Shown: positions 9,999 to 20,923 of the stretch, piece by piece
Numbering within the stretch: position 1 is the stretch's first letter
How the letters are laid out: every line of letters starts with the position of its first letter
Source of the DNA: Agrostemma githago
Taxonomy: Eukaryota > Streptophyta > Magnoliopsida > Caryophyllales > Caryophyllaceae
Direction of reading: 5' to 3'
Assembly (NCBI GenBank): GCA_958450325.1
Contig: OY288251.1
Coordinates: 11,426,001-11,490,000, forward strand
Length of the DNA: 64,000 nucleotides
Made by a program: the position numbers and the translations under genes
The notes under the pieces: model-generated
What the model was told of the DNA's origin: nothing
The model's input: the letters and a program-made list of their open reading frames with translations, nothing else
Database searches by the model: none

Positions 9999-10399
9999 TA
10001 AATAATAATCAACAAATCACCTCCAGAAAACCCTAGGTATTCGAATCGATAACGTATTCCTACACATAACACCAAAAATCAACAATAAATCAATCTGAAA
10101 TCAAGCTACAACACGCCAAAAACAACCAGATCAAGAGCAGCGATTACAAAATTTACGATACCGATCAACGCGATTAAATTCAACCCAAAATGAGAGATCA
10201 TGAACCTAAAAACGAAATTTACTGTGATATTACCTAAATAACCACCTTCACGGAAACAATGTGGTTGCCTGCTCCAACCATTTGCCCCACGACCGGATGA
10301 TCGTATTTGGTTTCTGATGTTTGACCTTCAAGACTCTTTTGATGTTCGAATTATCCCAAATTACAAATATGATATGATGCTTATCGAGGAGCATCACAG

Positions 10400-10620
10400 T
10401 AAATTGAAAGGAAAGGAGGAAGGAAGACCTGCAGAGGAAAAAAGAAAGGTAGAGTGAGAGAGCAGAAAACATGAAGCAAGGAAATGAAATCAAGGGAGAA
10501 AGGCAATTCCAGAGAGCCACTGTTCACAAGCAAATCACTGTTCCTAAGGAGAGCACTATTCATAAGAGGGCACACTATTCCTAAGGCCATATTTTTAGCA
10601 CAATTCTTCTTTTAATAGGT
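10400..10620 (-). repeat. Dispersed repeat, copy B, four-motif array and Helitron-like 5' end
   Basis: This is homologous to copy A through the purine-rich block, followed by four motifs at 10,519, 10,537, 10,555 and 10,574. They alternate between ACTGTTCACAAG, ACTGTTCCTAAGG, ACTATTCATAAGA and ACTATTCCTAAGG. On the minus strand the outer end reads TCTTTACCTATTAAAAGAAG, a sequence typical of plant Helitron 5' ends. It is preceded by T rather than the expected A, so the exact border is uncertain. Confidence 0.6.
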
Positions 10621-12420
10621 AAAGAAACAAACGAACCCCAAAAATCGAAAGTTAAAAGGCCACAATCAAAATTCTTCCTCATGAACTTCAAATTCACCTG
10701 AAACACCCCGAACTAAAATCAAATTCTGATTCCTATTAGGAGAAAACAAACAACCCCTTAAAAATCGGAAGCTACAATCGAAATTATTCCTAATCAACTT
10801 TAAATTCACCCGCAATTCCCTAAACTTTCTTCAATTTTCAATTCCTTAGAGAAGGACAATAACCATTTACAAATGATAGATAGAGAGAGGACAGTGAATA
10901 GGGGAACAAAAAAAGAGCGAGGCACTATTAGCACTGTTCTTTTCAAACTTCTTTATATATATGTAAAGGCAATAGTTAATTGGTTACTATCATTAAATGC
11001 TCACAGATGATTTTTTCCAACAGAACTAAGACGGCTGAGTAAAAAAAAGTATAGAACAAGCACATCACAAAACAAGATGTCAGAAAAAACAAAAGAAGAA
11101 TGAATACCGCACTTACAGGTTGATCTTCCTCCATTGGTCGACTACAAATTAAACAAAGTGATTAATTCATCACCCCAACAAGGCTTGAAATCAAAACCCA
11201 ACCTAGATAAACATATGCACGTACCTGTGCCACATACAACATCTAAAAGCGTACATAGATCCTTATGAGGAAATGTGGAAAAGAAGATGGGGCTTGGCAG
11301 TATGCATCAGTGAGCATGCACCTAAACATTTGAAGTTATGTTTGAGAAACAATATGCCTAAATCGGTTGAAAACTATCAACGCATAAACTTGTTTAATTT
11401 ATTGGATGGATTCCACACATTGATTGAAATATTTCCTAATTGTCAATCGTCAAATAGTCCCCCTATAACCCAATTAGTCATTTTAATATATTGGATGGAT
11501 TCCACACATTGATTGAAATATTTCCTAATTGCCAATTGTCAAACAGTCCCACAATAACCCAATTATCCAATGGTTGCAATCCTGGTATAGTAGACCCTAA
11601 AAGCACAATAAAATAAGATAAAAACTAAAAACACCCATCAATTGAATTCTTCAAATCGCACATTTAGAAAGGAATTTTTACCGACAACCCAGAAAAGCTA
11701 AGCATGAATTCAATACAAATCATCAAAATATTAAATCAACATTTACCATGTTCAAAAGAGGGAGTAATAAATATAATCACAGTAAAAAAAAGTAAACAAG
11801 AACTTGTTACCTTCGAAAGATGAATCCATGATTGTTCAATCAACAAAGTAGCTAATCGAGTCCCACAAATCCAACATTCATAACCTTTGCCTCAGTTTCT
11901 GCACAATAAATACAAACAAAATATCCAACAAAAAACTCAATAATTTAATACAATCAAAAATCCATAAAAATAACACATTCATTCAAGAATTACATAGCAA
12001 AAATTTTAAAAAGATGAAAACTTGAGCAATACCCATTAATCATTGAGCAAAACCCAGAAAAATACAATCAAAATCAATACAAAACAATTCCTGAAGAAAT
12101 AATTAAGAAATAGAGATTAAAAATCATGGACCATGAACTTCACTAAAAGAACCATGAGCGAGCAAATGCATCGCTGACAACCCACCCAGCTACCTGACAA
12201 CTAATGCATTATATACCAGCATACGGATTTAGCGATCTCACTCACAAGAACTCAATAATCAAATCAAACACAAAAGCACCAACTTTTTTTCAAATAAAAC
12301 TTCAGCAAACCCAACAATTTGCTAATCAAATTGAACAACAAGACCACGAAAGCTCACCTATAAACCTTACTTGCAAAGCCTCTATAATCAAATCAAACAC
12401 AAAAGCACCAAACTTGATAA
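10620..12420. other. AT-rich region, no gene recognised; local duplications
   Basis: An 88-bp direct repeat around GGATGGATTCCACACATTG lies at about 11,402-11,486 and 11,490-11,568. A shorter one, around AATCAAATCAAACACAAAAG, lies at about 12,250 and 12,385. A diverged relative of the motif-array family (GAACAGTG/GAATAGTG-type words and a TTTACATATATATAAAG end) lies near 10,890-10,960. No protein domain was recognised on either strand. Confidence 0.45.
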
Positions 12421-12436
12421 ATTTTAAATTAGAGTT

Positions 12437-12735
12437 CTAAGGTAGAGTAAAACAAACTTGTTCCTCTGATACAAAGTTCATCAGTCTAATGCCACCACCG
12501 AGGATCGCCAACATCTTCCACCATCTCTGATTCAGCACCCGTGTAGATACTTCCTCAATTTCATTTTGCACCCTGACTCTTTCAAGAAAAAAATAATTCA
12601 CGAATTGATCGACTGAACTGAAATCAAAAATTTGGGCTGTCCTTTTAAAAAAAATCAAAAATACCTGAAGTGGCTTATCAAGTTCAGCAACAGGATAAGT
12701 CATATTATGACCATACACATTAAAACTCAATGAAG
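12437..12735 (-). other. Unassigned coding-like stretch
   Basis: The minus strand contains YGHNMTYPVAELDKPLQ directly before a GT (about 12,665), and further on RVQNEIEEVSTRVLNQRW in an open frame. The first looks like an exon end. I do not recognise the source gene. It lies between repeat copies B and C in the same orientation as the recognised fragments, so it may be another captured piece. Confidence 0.25.
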
Positions 12736-13059
12736 AAAAAATGGTACAAAAAACACATCAACAATTTCCGAATCAAAAACTCAGATATGATGATGATGAT
12801 GATGGCGATCGATGTTGATGATGGCGATCGGTGATCTGCGAGAAAGTGGAAACCTAATAATGATTATTTAATGGTGGTGATGGAGATGATTATGAATGGA
12901 CTCTGGATGGGCGAATAAATCGAAAAATAACGAAAACTGATCGAGTCTGAACTTCGCGCTTTTGACTTCGGAATTGAAATCGAGGTAGAGACTGATGGAG
13001 GTAGATGAAATAGTAGAAGAAATGACGAAACATTTGTGAAGCAACATTTGGGGATGGTG

Positions 13060-13250
13060 AAATTACAGAGAGACAAAGCAAAAAGGGAACAAGAAATGGA
13101 AGGCAGAGGAAAGCAGAGCAAAGAAGAGGGGCGCTCACTGTTCATAAGGAAAGACTGTTCCTAAGAGCTGATACTATTCATAAGGTACCACACTATTCCC
13201 AAGGGCTCTTTTTGGAAGAATTTTTCTTTTAATATGTAAAGATTTGATGT
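13060..13250 (-). mobile_element. Dispersed repeat, copy C: Helitron-like 5' end with four-motif array
   Basis: On the minus strand the end reads A|TCTTTACATATTAAAAGA (13,249 inward), matching plant Helitron 5' termini and inserted after A. Inside, four motifs at 13,137, 13,154, 13,173 and 13,192 alternate between ACTGTTCATAAGG, ACTGTTCCTAAGA, ACTATTCATAAGG and ACTATTCCCAAGG, with 17-19 bp spacing. Further inside is the purine-rich block (AGAGAGACAAAGC...), diverged from copies A and B. Confidence 0.6.
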
Positions 13251-13599
13251 AGAATGTATTTTTGGTTTTGGTGATGATTCATAAAGTGAGATTGAAACCA
13301 ATAAGTTTTTTTGGTAACATATAGAAACCAATAATTTAGAAGGGTGGAGTCGGATGAAAATCAAAAAATTTCATAAATGGAGTGAAAAGGGTGATAAAGA
13401 GCACAAAAAAACTTTATTTATGGTTGGTTTTGACGGTTTGAGAGGAACAACTTATTTGATGAAGTGAGAAGTTGAAATAAGGGAAGTTGAAAGAGGTTAT
13501 TGGAGAATAATAAACTGCTACCAGGTTTGAGGGAGGAATTACGCTTTTTTTTTAACACTGTCACATAGGATGCCAGCAAGGCGCCATACAGGATCGTGA

Positions 13600-13662
13600 C
13601 ATGGATGATGACGTGGATGAATATGATGCCTTTATTTTCTTCTGCTTTAATATATAAAAGAT
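13600..13662 (-). mobile_element. Second Helitron-like 5' terminus
   Basis: On the minus strand the sequence from 13,662 reads TCTTTTATATATTAAAGCAG, preceded by ATA. About 40 nt further on is a CCACGTCATC-type segment. This is the usual form of plant Helitron 5' ends. It could be the outer start of an element ending at 324, or of a separate truncated copy. Confidence 0.5.
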
Positions 13663-13911
13663 ATATTGAATATTGATTGATTCATATTTAAAATGAGTAA
13701 CAATATATATTTAAAAGAACGATAATAATGTGTCTTTTTTTAGTAAAAACAAAGTAACCAAAATTCTTCTTAAGCTTTTGGGTTTATTGCATTATTGCAA
13801 TATATAGTACTCCATATGTATTGTATTTGTCCGATTTATGAATTCTTATAGTGGGGCGTTTAGAAAAAAATTAATACGATGATCGACTTAATAAACAATT
13901 GTTTGAAAAAA

Positions 13912-15144
13912 GGGTGTTGCTCTTCGCAGTACGCGTTTTACTCGACGCAGTACGATGTTTCCAATTTTGCCCCTTTCATTTCCCCTCCCTCAAATTCCAT
14001 CTTTTCTTTTCCATCTTTTTTCCCTTTCTTCTCCTATTCCCTCCTATCTATTTGATTAACGCAGTACATTATTTTTTACTTTTATGCAGTACATTATTTT
14101 TTACTTTTACGCAGTACATTATTTTTTTTACCTTTATGCAGTTCATATTTTTTAAACTTTGGTGCATTGCATATTTATTATTTTTTGATGCAACTTTTTT
14201 TTGTAACTGCGGTACATTTTTTTCTCAATTTTGACGCAATACATATATTTTAACTTTGATCAAGGATATTTTTCAATTTCTTGACATAACACGTTTTTTT
14301 TTTAAAATTCCAACCGTACTACGGAAGTAAAAAATAAGGTCGGAAAGAAAAAGAAACAAGAAAAAAAATCTATAATCAAGTTTATAATAGTTCTTCAATC
14401 TAACACGTATCCATAATCATGATTGTATGTTTAGAATTGGAGAAAATCGATGATAATTGAAAAAAATTGGATGATTTTTAGAATCCTAATTTCAATAATT
14501 AGGGATTGAAGGGAATCGATGATAATTGAAAAAAATTGGACGATTTATAGAACCCTAATTTCAATAATTAGGGATTGAAGGGAATCGATGATAATTGAAA
14601 AAATTGGACGATTTTTAGAACCATAATTTCAATAATTGAGGATTGAAGGGAATCAATGATAATTGAAAAAAATTTGGACGATTTATAGAACCCTAATTTC
14701 AATAATTAGGGATTGAAGGGAATCAATGATAATTGAAAATATTGGACGATTTATAGAACCCTAATTTCAATAATTAGGGATTGAAGGGAATCGATGATAA
14801 TTGAAAATATTGGACGATTTATAGAACCCTAATTTCAATAATTAGGGATTGAAGGGAATCAGTGATAATTGAAAAAATTGAACGATTTCTAGAACCCTAA
14901 TTTCAATAATTGGGGATAAATTATAATTCATACCTGTTTTTCGATCAAACTTGTATCCATAATCTTATCAATTTGCTAGATTGAATGAGGTCATGTAGTT
15001 AGAAATTAGAATTGAAATGAACCGATGATAATTAGAGTACAATAGAGAGGGTTGAGAGTGATAGAAATCCTTCTATTTTTCAGTGAAGGGCATATAATGG
15101 AAAAATATGCGTAAAAAGTACTGCGTCTGCGAAGAGTAACTCCG
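13912..15144. mobile_element. Non-autonomous MULE (MITE-like) with 9-bp target duplication
   Basis: Terminal inverted repeats are GGGTGTTGCTCTTCGCAG (13,912) and, read inverted from 15,144, CGGAGTTACTCTTCGCAG; 15 of 18 bases match. TTGAAAAAA flanks the element at both ends (13,903-13,911 and 15,145-15,153), the 9-bp duplication typical of Mutator-like elements. The body has no transposase. It contains a 25-27-bp array of GCAGTACATTATTTTTT (14,061-14,165) and a 68-bp array (14,437-14,925). GTACTGCGTC-type words lie just inside both ends. Confidence 0.85.
14437..14925. repeat. 68-bp tandem array, about seven copies
   Basis: Units share GATTGAAGGGAATC, ATGATAATTGAAAA, TTGGACGATTTATAGAACC and CTAATTTCAATAATTAGG. 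Successive GATTGAAGG starts at 14,504, 14,573, 14,641, 14,711, 14,779 and 14,847 give periods of 68-70 bp. Each unit contains the short inverted pair CCTAATTTC / CAATAATTAGGG. The array lies wholly inside the MULE-MITE. Confidence 0.9.
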
Positions 15145-15289
15145 TTGAAAAAAATGTCTTGCGTACATTTGATATCTTGAAAAAAAATCTACTTTATACG
15201 GAGTATAATTTAGTCCAAGTCACTTTTTACTCCTTGATCCGCCCTGACAACATGTTCATCTTTTTCAATTGAAACGATTCAACCCGCGG

Positions 15290-15900
15290 TATTACACTAG
15301 TTTTTTCGATCACCTGCATTTGTGTTATTTTTAACGTTCAGATCTGAAAATTTATCCCCAAATCGACCCACCCCTAACCCTATTTCCTTCACCCACCCCT
15401 GACAGCGTCCGACTCTCCACGACCGGCGCCGGCGTCTCCCCTCACTCTCCATCTCCTTTTTTTCGTCTTCACCGCGATTCCTCGCGTCACCGGCCTTTTC
15501 TTTCTTTTTCGGTGTTGCTGTTGTGGGGTTTGTTTTTGTTGCCGTCGACGGAGCCGGTTCCACCATTGTTGTTGCCGGAGTTGCTGCTGTCTCGTATTCT
15601 CTCATTCCTCAGTTGATTAGGTATACCTCCTTCATCTTATTTCAATCTTTGATTTGCCCTAACCAAAGAAGTTGTTGTGTCCCGTATATTATTACTGTAT
15701 TATGTATTATTGAATTGAATTGGGCATGTATGTTACGATGAAGCACAGTAATATGTAAATATACTATATACGGAGTATTATTGAGTTGTTTTTTTTGTAT
15801 TTGCTTTGGTGTCGTAGGGTTAGTTTTTTTATAGTTTAGTTTAGATTTTCTGAAAGGCAACGAGTCTAAGTTCGTGTGAGTGTATGGTTGAAGTGAAAAT
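15290..15900. other. GC-rich island with possible leader exon (plus strand)
   Basis: 15,340-15,620 is markedly richer in C and G than its surroundings, with CG-rich words such as GACCGGCGCCGGCG. On the plus strand it resembles a plant 5' untranslated or first exon, ending TTGATTAG|GTATACC near 15,620. No recognisable downstream exon follows up to 17 kb. The minus-strand open frame at 15,605-15,297 is low-complexity (Thr/Ala/Pro, then Lys/Arg/Glu). I cannot say which strand is real. Confidence 0.3.
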
Positions 15901-17670
15901 GAAGGAGCCTGAGCTTCATTTAGTGATCATGTGATGTATTTAGTTGTTGAATGATGTCAGTTTCGCGATGTGTTGGTTGCTAGGGAAGAACGCCATTCGC
16001 AAACAAGGTGAATGTGTGGAGGATTTGACATTATTGTTAAAAGGCTATTGTGTATGATTTTTTTGATTATTGTGTTAATAGTAATAATGTTAATTGCATA
16101 GAGCTATATGAAAAGTTCACGGGAATCAAGGAAACGTGGCTGGGTAGAAGTATGTCAGCTAGTCTGCATTTGCTATTTGGAAATGTGGTGAACTTGAAAT
16201 AGACCGTATGTTTTTGTATGTCAAAGTTATGTATTTTTTTTGGCAAAAACCTTTAAAAGTGTGTTGTGAGTACTAAAAAAATAATTCAGTATAATTCAGA
16301 TTTACGAACTACTTGTCATCCCAAACACAGAAATTGTATTTCAAATTCTAGAATTTCAAATTATTTGTTCCCAAACAAGGAATTTGGATTTGTAATTCAT
16401 CATTTCACTTTTCTAATATGACAGTGATGATTTGAAATGAAATCTATTTTCCCAAACGCTACCTTAGTTTATTTCGGTTTGTTGTGTATATCTACCTTTC
16501 TCTTTATAAAAACTGATGGATTTTACGTGCAAATTTTACTTATTTTCCTCACAATGGCTCAAAATGACTCACTTGCTTGTAAGGTTTACTACTGCTGCTA
16601 CTGCTACTGAACATGGGGTATAATATATCTGTGGCCATCTCAGAATTCATGCACTACAACTTTTTGAGAAAAATTCTTAAGGAGGCCTGCTGTACCACGC
16701 CAGTGTACACGGACACGTAGTAGCCAACGAGAATGTTCCTTTTATTGTTTTTACTGAGATTTCACTTTGTTATTGATGGGAGGAATTGTCAATTCTCATT
16801 TCCTCATTGGTGGGGTGTATATGGAAGTCAAGTGAGCACGTTCATCTCTATTCTGAGAGCTAGAACTGAACCTGGGCAGCAGCATTTGACCATGATGAGT
16901 ATTTGACATGAACCTCATATTACGACTAAATTCTAAATTGCTCATCTTAGGTCTTCTGAGTTCTGACAACAAGAAATTGTAGTTATTTCTTTATATCGCT
17001 TTAAGCTCATCGAAAATACATAAATCAATCCAACAAGGTGAGAATAAAGAGTTGAAAATGTCTAACAACTCAACTGATAAACCCCCATGCTGCTTAAGGT
17101 ACGACAGTGAGTGATCAGACAACCACACTACTATCTGCAACTTGGAATTTTTGATCTGACCCATTGCTGCACAAGAAATCAACGCAAAACTGGCCTCAAG
17201 ATTGTAGAATGACGGATGTGTCCCTGATAAAAGTTTAATGGCCAGGCCCTTAGACCATGATTATCCATGGATACAATTTCTCTCCATAGAGGACCCCATT
17301 TCTTCCACCTCACTTTTTCTAACTCATTTTCTCTCTCTTATAAAATACACGTACATCAATGGATTCACTTTTATCTCCATAGAGGGTCCACTCATCTCAC
17401 CACATTTATCATACCTAATACATTTTTATTTTTATTTAATTTTATAAATTTATTTAAGTCAACTTAAACCATTAATACACCAATTTGCATACTAATTGCT
17501 CTCTTTCCCCTTTTTCTCAATCCTTCAAAGTGAAGATTTTTCTTAAATCCTCCTCCAAGGATTGAGAATCCATTGATGTATCATCATTTTCACTCCATCC
17601 ACCATATGGATTAAGTTCAAATCCATTGCTAACCTTCTCTTAGTTCCATTAGGAAGACCCCCACCCTCCA
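15901..17670. other. No gene recognised; repeat-like segments
   Basis: At about 16,310-16,460 there are repeated CCCAAAC(A/G) and AATTTCAAAT words, like the ends of small MITEs in which TTTGGG / CCCAAA face each other. A minus-strand open frame at 17,182-16,991 (VVWLSDHSLSYLKQHGGLS) has protein-like composition but no family I recognise. At 17,270-17,400 the words TCTCCATAGAGG(A/G)(C/T)CC recur twice. Confidence 0.3.
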
Positions 17671-18283
17671 TAGACCTGTCAAAAACTGACCCGACCCGAC
17701 ACCGCCCGAAAAAAACCCGCACGAAAATGACTGAAACCCGAAAGCGACCCAACCTGATAATAACCCGAATATATTGGGTCAAAACCCGCCCGAACCCGTT
17801 ACCCGCCCGAAAATAGATAAATTAAAAAATATTGCTTTTATAAACTAAAATTTCTCAAAAACAGTAGGAAATATTTTTTTTTAATTTTTTTTTTAAGAAA
17901 TAATATTTATATATATTTTTATCACATGATTATTATAATGAGGAAAAAATAAAATAAATCGAGTCAAAGTTCGTCATATATATTCGTACCTCCTATAGAA
18001 ATAAAATATCAATGTATATTAAAAAAAATATTAAATAAAACATACCAATACCTTATATTAAATGAGATTATTAAGAAAATTAATAATAAAACTGTATTTA
18101 TGATAAAAAAATAGTAAAGAAAATTAATGTATTTAAAGTGCATTAATAACCCGCATTTGACCCGAAACCCGACCCGTATAAAACCCATATTTTTCAAACC
18201 CGAAATACACCCGACCCGTATTTTACCCGAACCCGTATTGACCGAACCCGAAACCCGACCGCCCGACCCGTTTGACAGGTCTA
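17671..18283. mobile_element. Non-autonomous hAT-like element, CCCGAC-rich
   Basis: Perfect 13-bp terminal inverted repeats, TAGACCTGTCAAA and TTTGACAGGTCTA, bound 613 bp. Both ends carry many GACCCGACCCG / ACCCGAAACCC words; the middle is AT-rich. End sequence and size resemble plant hAT-type MITEs. An 8-bp target duplication is not clear (ACCCTCCA versus CCCCTGTC), so it is old or the border is slightly off. No transposase is present. Confidence 0.7.
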
Positions 18284-18672
18284 CCCCTGTCATTCTCACC
18301 TGAACAACATTTTCAAAACAAACACTCTCTCCAAAATCTCACGATCAACATATTGGGCGATTTATTTCGTTATAGGAGTAGTATCTAGCAATATGTCATC
18401 AAGAATTTCTTAATTATCCACATAGGCTAGAGCTCGACTAAGAATGACTTTCCATGACCTAGCTTCGATTTTTTCTCCTCGTTCAGCGACCATGTAGAGC
18501 ACCTTCATGAGTTCTTTGTCTAATCCACCTAAACAAAGCCCCTCGATTAGAATTCAATAAGTTGATTCACATATCATTTAAAACTTTGATTCCCTCTTTA
18601 GGATTGCCACACTTACACCACCCTTCAATCAACACATGTAAAAGCATTAGGGTTACACCCATTTCTCACCAT
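18284..18672. other. Spacer between two hAT-like elements
   Basis: Contains short coding-looking words but no open exon that I can assign. On the minus strand, around 18,400-18,660, frames such as those around CTAGCTTCGATTTTTTCTCC are reminiscent of a decayed gene, with no identifiable domain. Confidence 0.25.
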
Positions 18673-18927
18673 TAGGGGTGTTCACCGGTCCAAACCCGGA
18701 TCGGACCGACAACCCAAAAAATTCAAACCCGCGAACCGGACCGGTTAACAAAGAAACCCGGACCGGACCGAACCCTCTTAAGACGAACCGGACCGGCAAA
18801 ATACACTAAATTTGATTAATTTTTTTAAGTGTGGACCGGACCGGCAACCAAGTTTTTGGAGACCGGCGGATCGGTCGGGTTTGCCGGTCCGGGTTTGCCG
18901 GTCCGGGTCACTTTTTGAACACCCCTA
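18673..18927. mobile_element. Non-autonomous hAT element with 8-bp target duplication
   Basis: Ends are TAGGGGTGTTCA and TGAACACCCCTA, a perfect 12-bp inverted pair. Flanks are CTCACCAT (18,665-18,672) and CTCACCTT (18,928-18,935), an 8-bp duplication with one mismatch. The 255-bp body consists largely of CCGGACCGG / CCGGTCCGGGT repeats and has no coding capacity. Confidence 0.85.
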
Positions 18928-19129
18928 CTCACCTTATAATCCCAAAACCACTTGACCTCACTCATCTCCCCAATCTCACAAAACATCTCAATCTACATAT
19001 TATACGTCGACAAACTTGGAATCAAGGCTCCCTTCTCAAACTCATCAAATAACCTCCTTGCCTCTCTCACCTTCCCCCTCTTACCAAGCCAGTGTACAAG
19101 CGTAACTTAAAATTATAAACTTAATAGGT

Positions 19130-19800
19130 AAAATCGAAATAGAGTTAAAACTTTATATAGAATTCCATCACCTTGATATAGAAAATATAGTGACTTAAGT
19201 TTAGATATAGTATCAAGAACTCTTGAAATACTTTTACTTGTGTTGATAGTTAAAAGATTTTTAAGACTTAATAGAGTTTTTGGTAGATGTCTAACAAAGA
19301 ATAATTAGTCATATTTATAATATAAATTTCATCATGATTTTTTGATGTGGATAATTTTAATTAAGTATATAGTTTTAAGACTCAAAAGAGTTTTGGTTGA
19401 TATCTAATACTGTAATGAATAATTACTCTTATTTATAATATAGAATTTCATCGTTATAATTTTTTGATTTGGGATAATTTACTGTCTTAAGAGCTCTTTT
19501 TAAGACAAAAAAGAACACATGATTACTCTTATTTTTATCTTTTTCGATGTGGGACAATGTTAAGTTTGTAGTCTTATTAAGAAGTTTTTTTAAGACTCAA
19601 AAATTTGTTAGTCTATACTTAACATCAATGATTACTCTTGTTTATAATGTATAATTCCATAACCTCATCATAATTTTTCAATGTGGATAATTACTGTTTA
19701 TAATCTTAAGAACTCTTTTAAGACTCAAAAGATTTTTTGTGGATATCTAAAAACGAATGATTACTCTCATTTGTTATATTTGTAATATAGAACTAGTATT
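19130..19800. repeat. Degenerate tandem array, about 115-bp unit, five to six copies
   Basis: A module of TTTTAAGACTCAAAAGA, (G)ATATCTAA, GAATGATTACTCT(T/C)ATTT, ATAATATAGAATT and TTTTT(G/C)ATGTGG recurs near 19,259, 19,376, 19,497, 19,589 and 19,720. Copies are diverged by indels. It lies upstream of the Helitron 3' end at 20,175 and may be that element's internal repeat. Confidence 0.65.
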
Positions 19801-20133
19801 TGTTATATATTCTAAAATTGACGCAATACTTGGTTGAAAATATATTAACATTATAATTTTTATAATTTTTATATAGAACTAGTATTTGTTATTTCATTTT
19901 TATAATTTTTTTTACGATAATTTTTTGTTAAACGAAATTTAAAGGTTTTAAGATGAAAATTTAAAACATCACATTAATATGATAGATTAAATATATTATT
20001 ATAATAATTAAAAGATTCTCTACTTAATTTTTATTATTATTAATGATACTTTCCTAAATTGAGTATTGATGTAACGAACCAATCATATCGCTCGAAAACT
20101 TCCTCCTTTATATATATTGATTACGATAAAAAC

Positions 20134-20175
20134 TTGAAACGGATAAACCCGTGAATTCACGGGACACGTACCTAA
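20134..20175 (+). mobile_element. Helitron 3' terminus (plus strand)
   Basis: Hairpin CCCGTG-AATT-CACGGG (20,148-20,163) is followed after 8 nt by CTAA (20,172-20,175) and then T. A CTTTATATATATTGATTA segment precedes it, as is common in plant Helitrons. The matching 5' end (A|TC...) was not identified, and no Rep/helicase coding is present, so the element is non-autonomous or truncated. Confidence 0.65.
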
Positions 20176-20665
20176 TTCTTATTTTAGAGTGAAAATAGAT
20201 AAATTGAATTTAATAGAGCCTCAATTGAGTTGAACCGAGTGCTAAACCAAACTCAAAAGAGCCTAACTTTGAGAAGCTGCTGACCTAAAAGTCTAAAACC
20301 CAGTATCAATGTTGTCAGGATCGTGATTCTACTTTGGATCAATAGGGGTAGAATTGAATCGGTAGAATCGGATCGTAAAATCGTAAGATTCTACTAACTC
20401 ACTAAATGTAACTTTTTGTTTAGCGAAAACATATGGTTGAATATCAAATTATTTATTTATTCATATCTAATGATTTTACTAAACATTTTATGAACTTGCT
20501 TCTACGACTTTGAAGAAATTTGAGTTTTACGGTGTCATTATACGAAAATATATATTATTTTTTACTACGAATTTGGATTGTAGGATCGTAAGAGCGTAGG
20601 ATCGTATTACGATCATACCTTTAGAAATTTTAAAATTAATAGGATCGTAAGATTCTAGAATCATA
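20176..20665. other. AT-rich DNA with repeated AGAATCGTA words
   Basis: The words ATCGTAAGATTCTA, GTAGAATCGGATCGTA and GGATCGTA recur near 20,320-20,400 and 20,570-20,660, and again just past the Stowaway copy (about 20,950). The Stowaway element therefore landed inside an older GATCGTA-repeat element. Confidence 0.4.
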
Positions 20666-20923
20666 CTCCCTCCATTCAACTCCACTTGTCACTATTCATT
20701 TTGGCACATTGCCGAGGCACGTTTTACATCAGCGATATCTTTCATTTTACATGAGCAAAAATTATAAAAATTTGATATTCATAATGTAGTCATAAAGACG
20801 AATCAAACAAAATCTCACATGACTATATTCTCACTTATAGATTGTCGTGAATATCGAAGATTCCTCTCAGGTGGGAATAGTGTCAAAAAAAGAAATGTGA
20901 AGAGTGGAGTTGAATGGAGGGAG
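20666..20923. mobile_element. Stowaway-like MITE
   Basis: Inverted ends are CTCCCTCCATTCAACTCCAC and GTGGAGTTGAATGGAGGGAG (20 of 20 complementary), flanked by TA on both sides; length is 258 bp. This is the size, end sequence and TA target duplication of Stowaway elements mobilised by Tc1/mariner transposases. Confidence 0.92.

Noticed and set aside
13899..14234. 111-codon Phe-rich open frame
   Set aside because: Lies on the left end and T-rich array of the MULE-MITE; composition reflects the repeat.
14437..14925. Regular direct repeats resembling a CRISPR array
   Set aside because: 68-bp units are contiguous without unique spacers, in a plant genome, inside a transposon.
17543..19052. Arg/Gly/Val-rich open frames in the CCCGAC/CCGGTCC blocks
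   Set aside because: Frames arise from short GC-rich words at hAT ends; no protein family.
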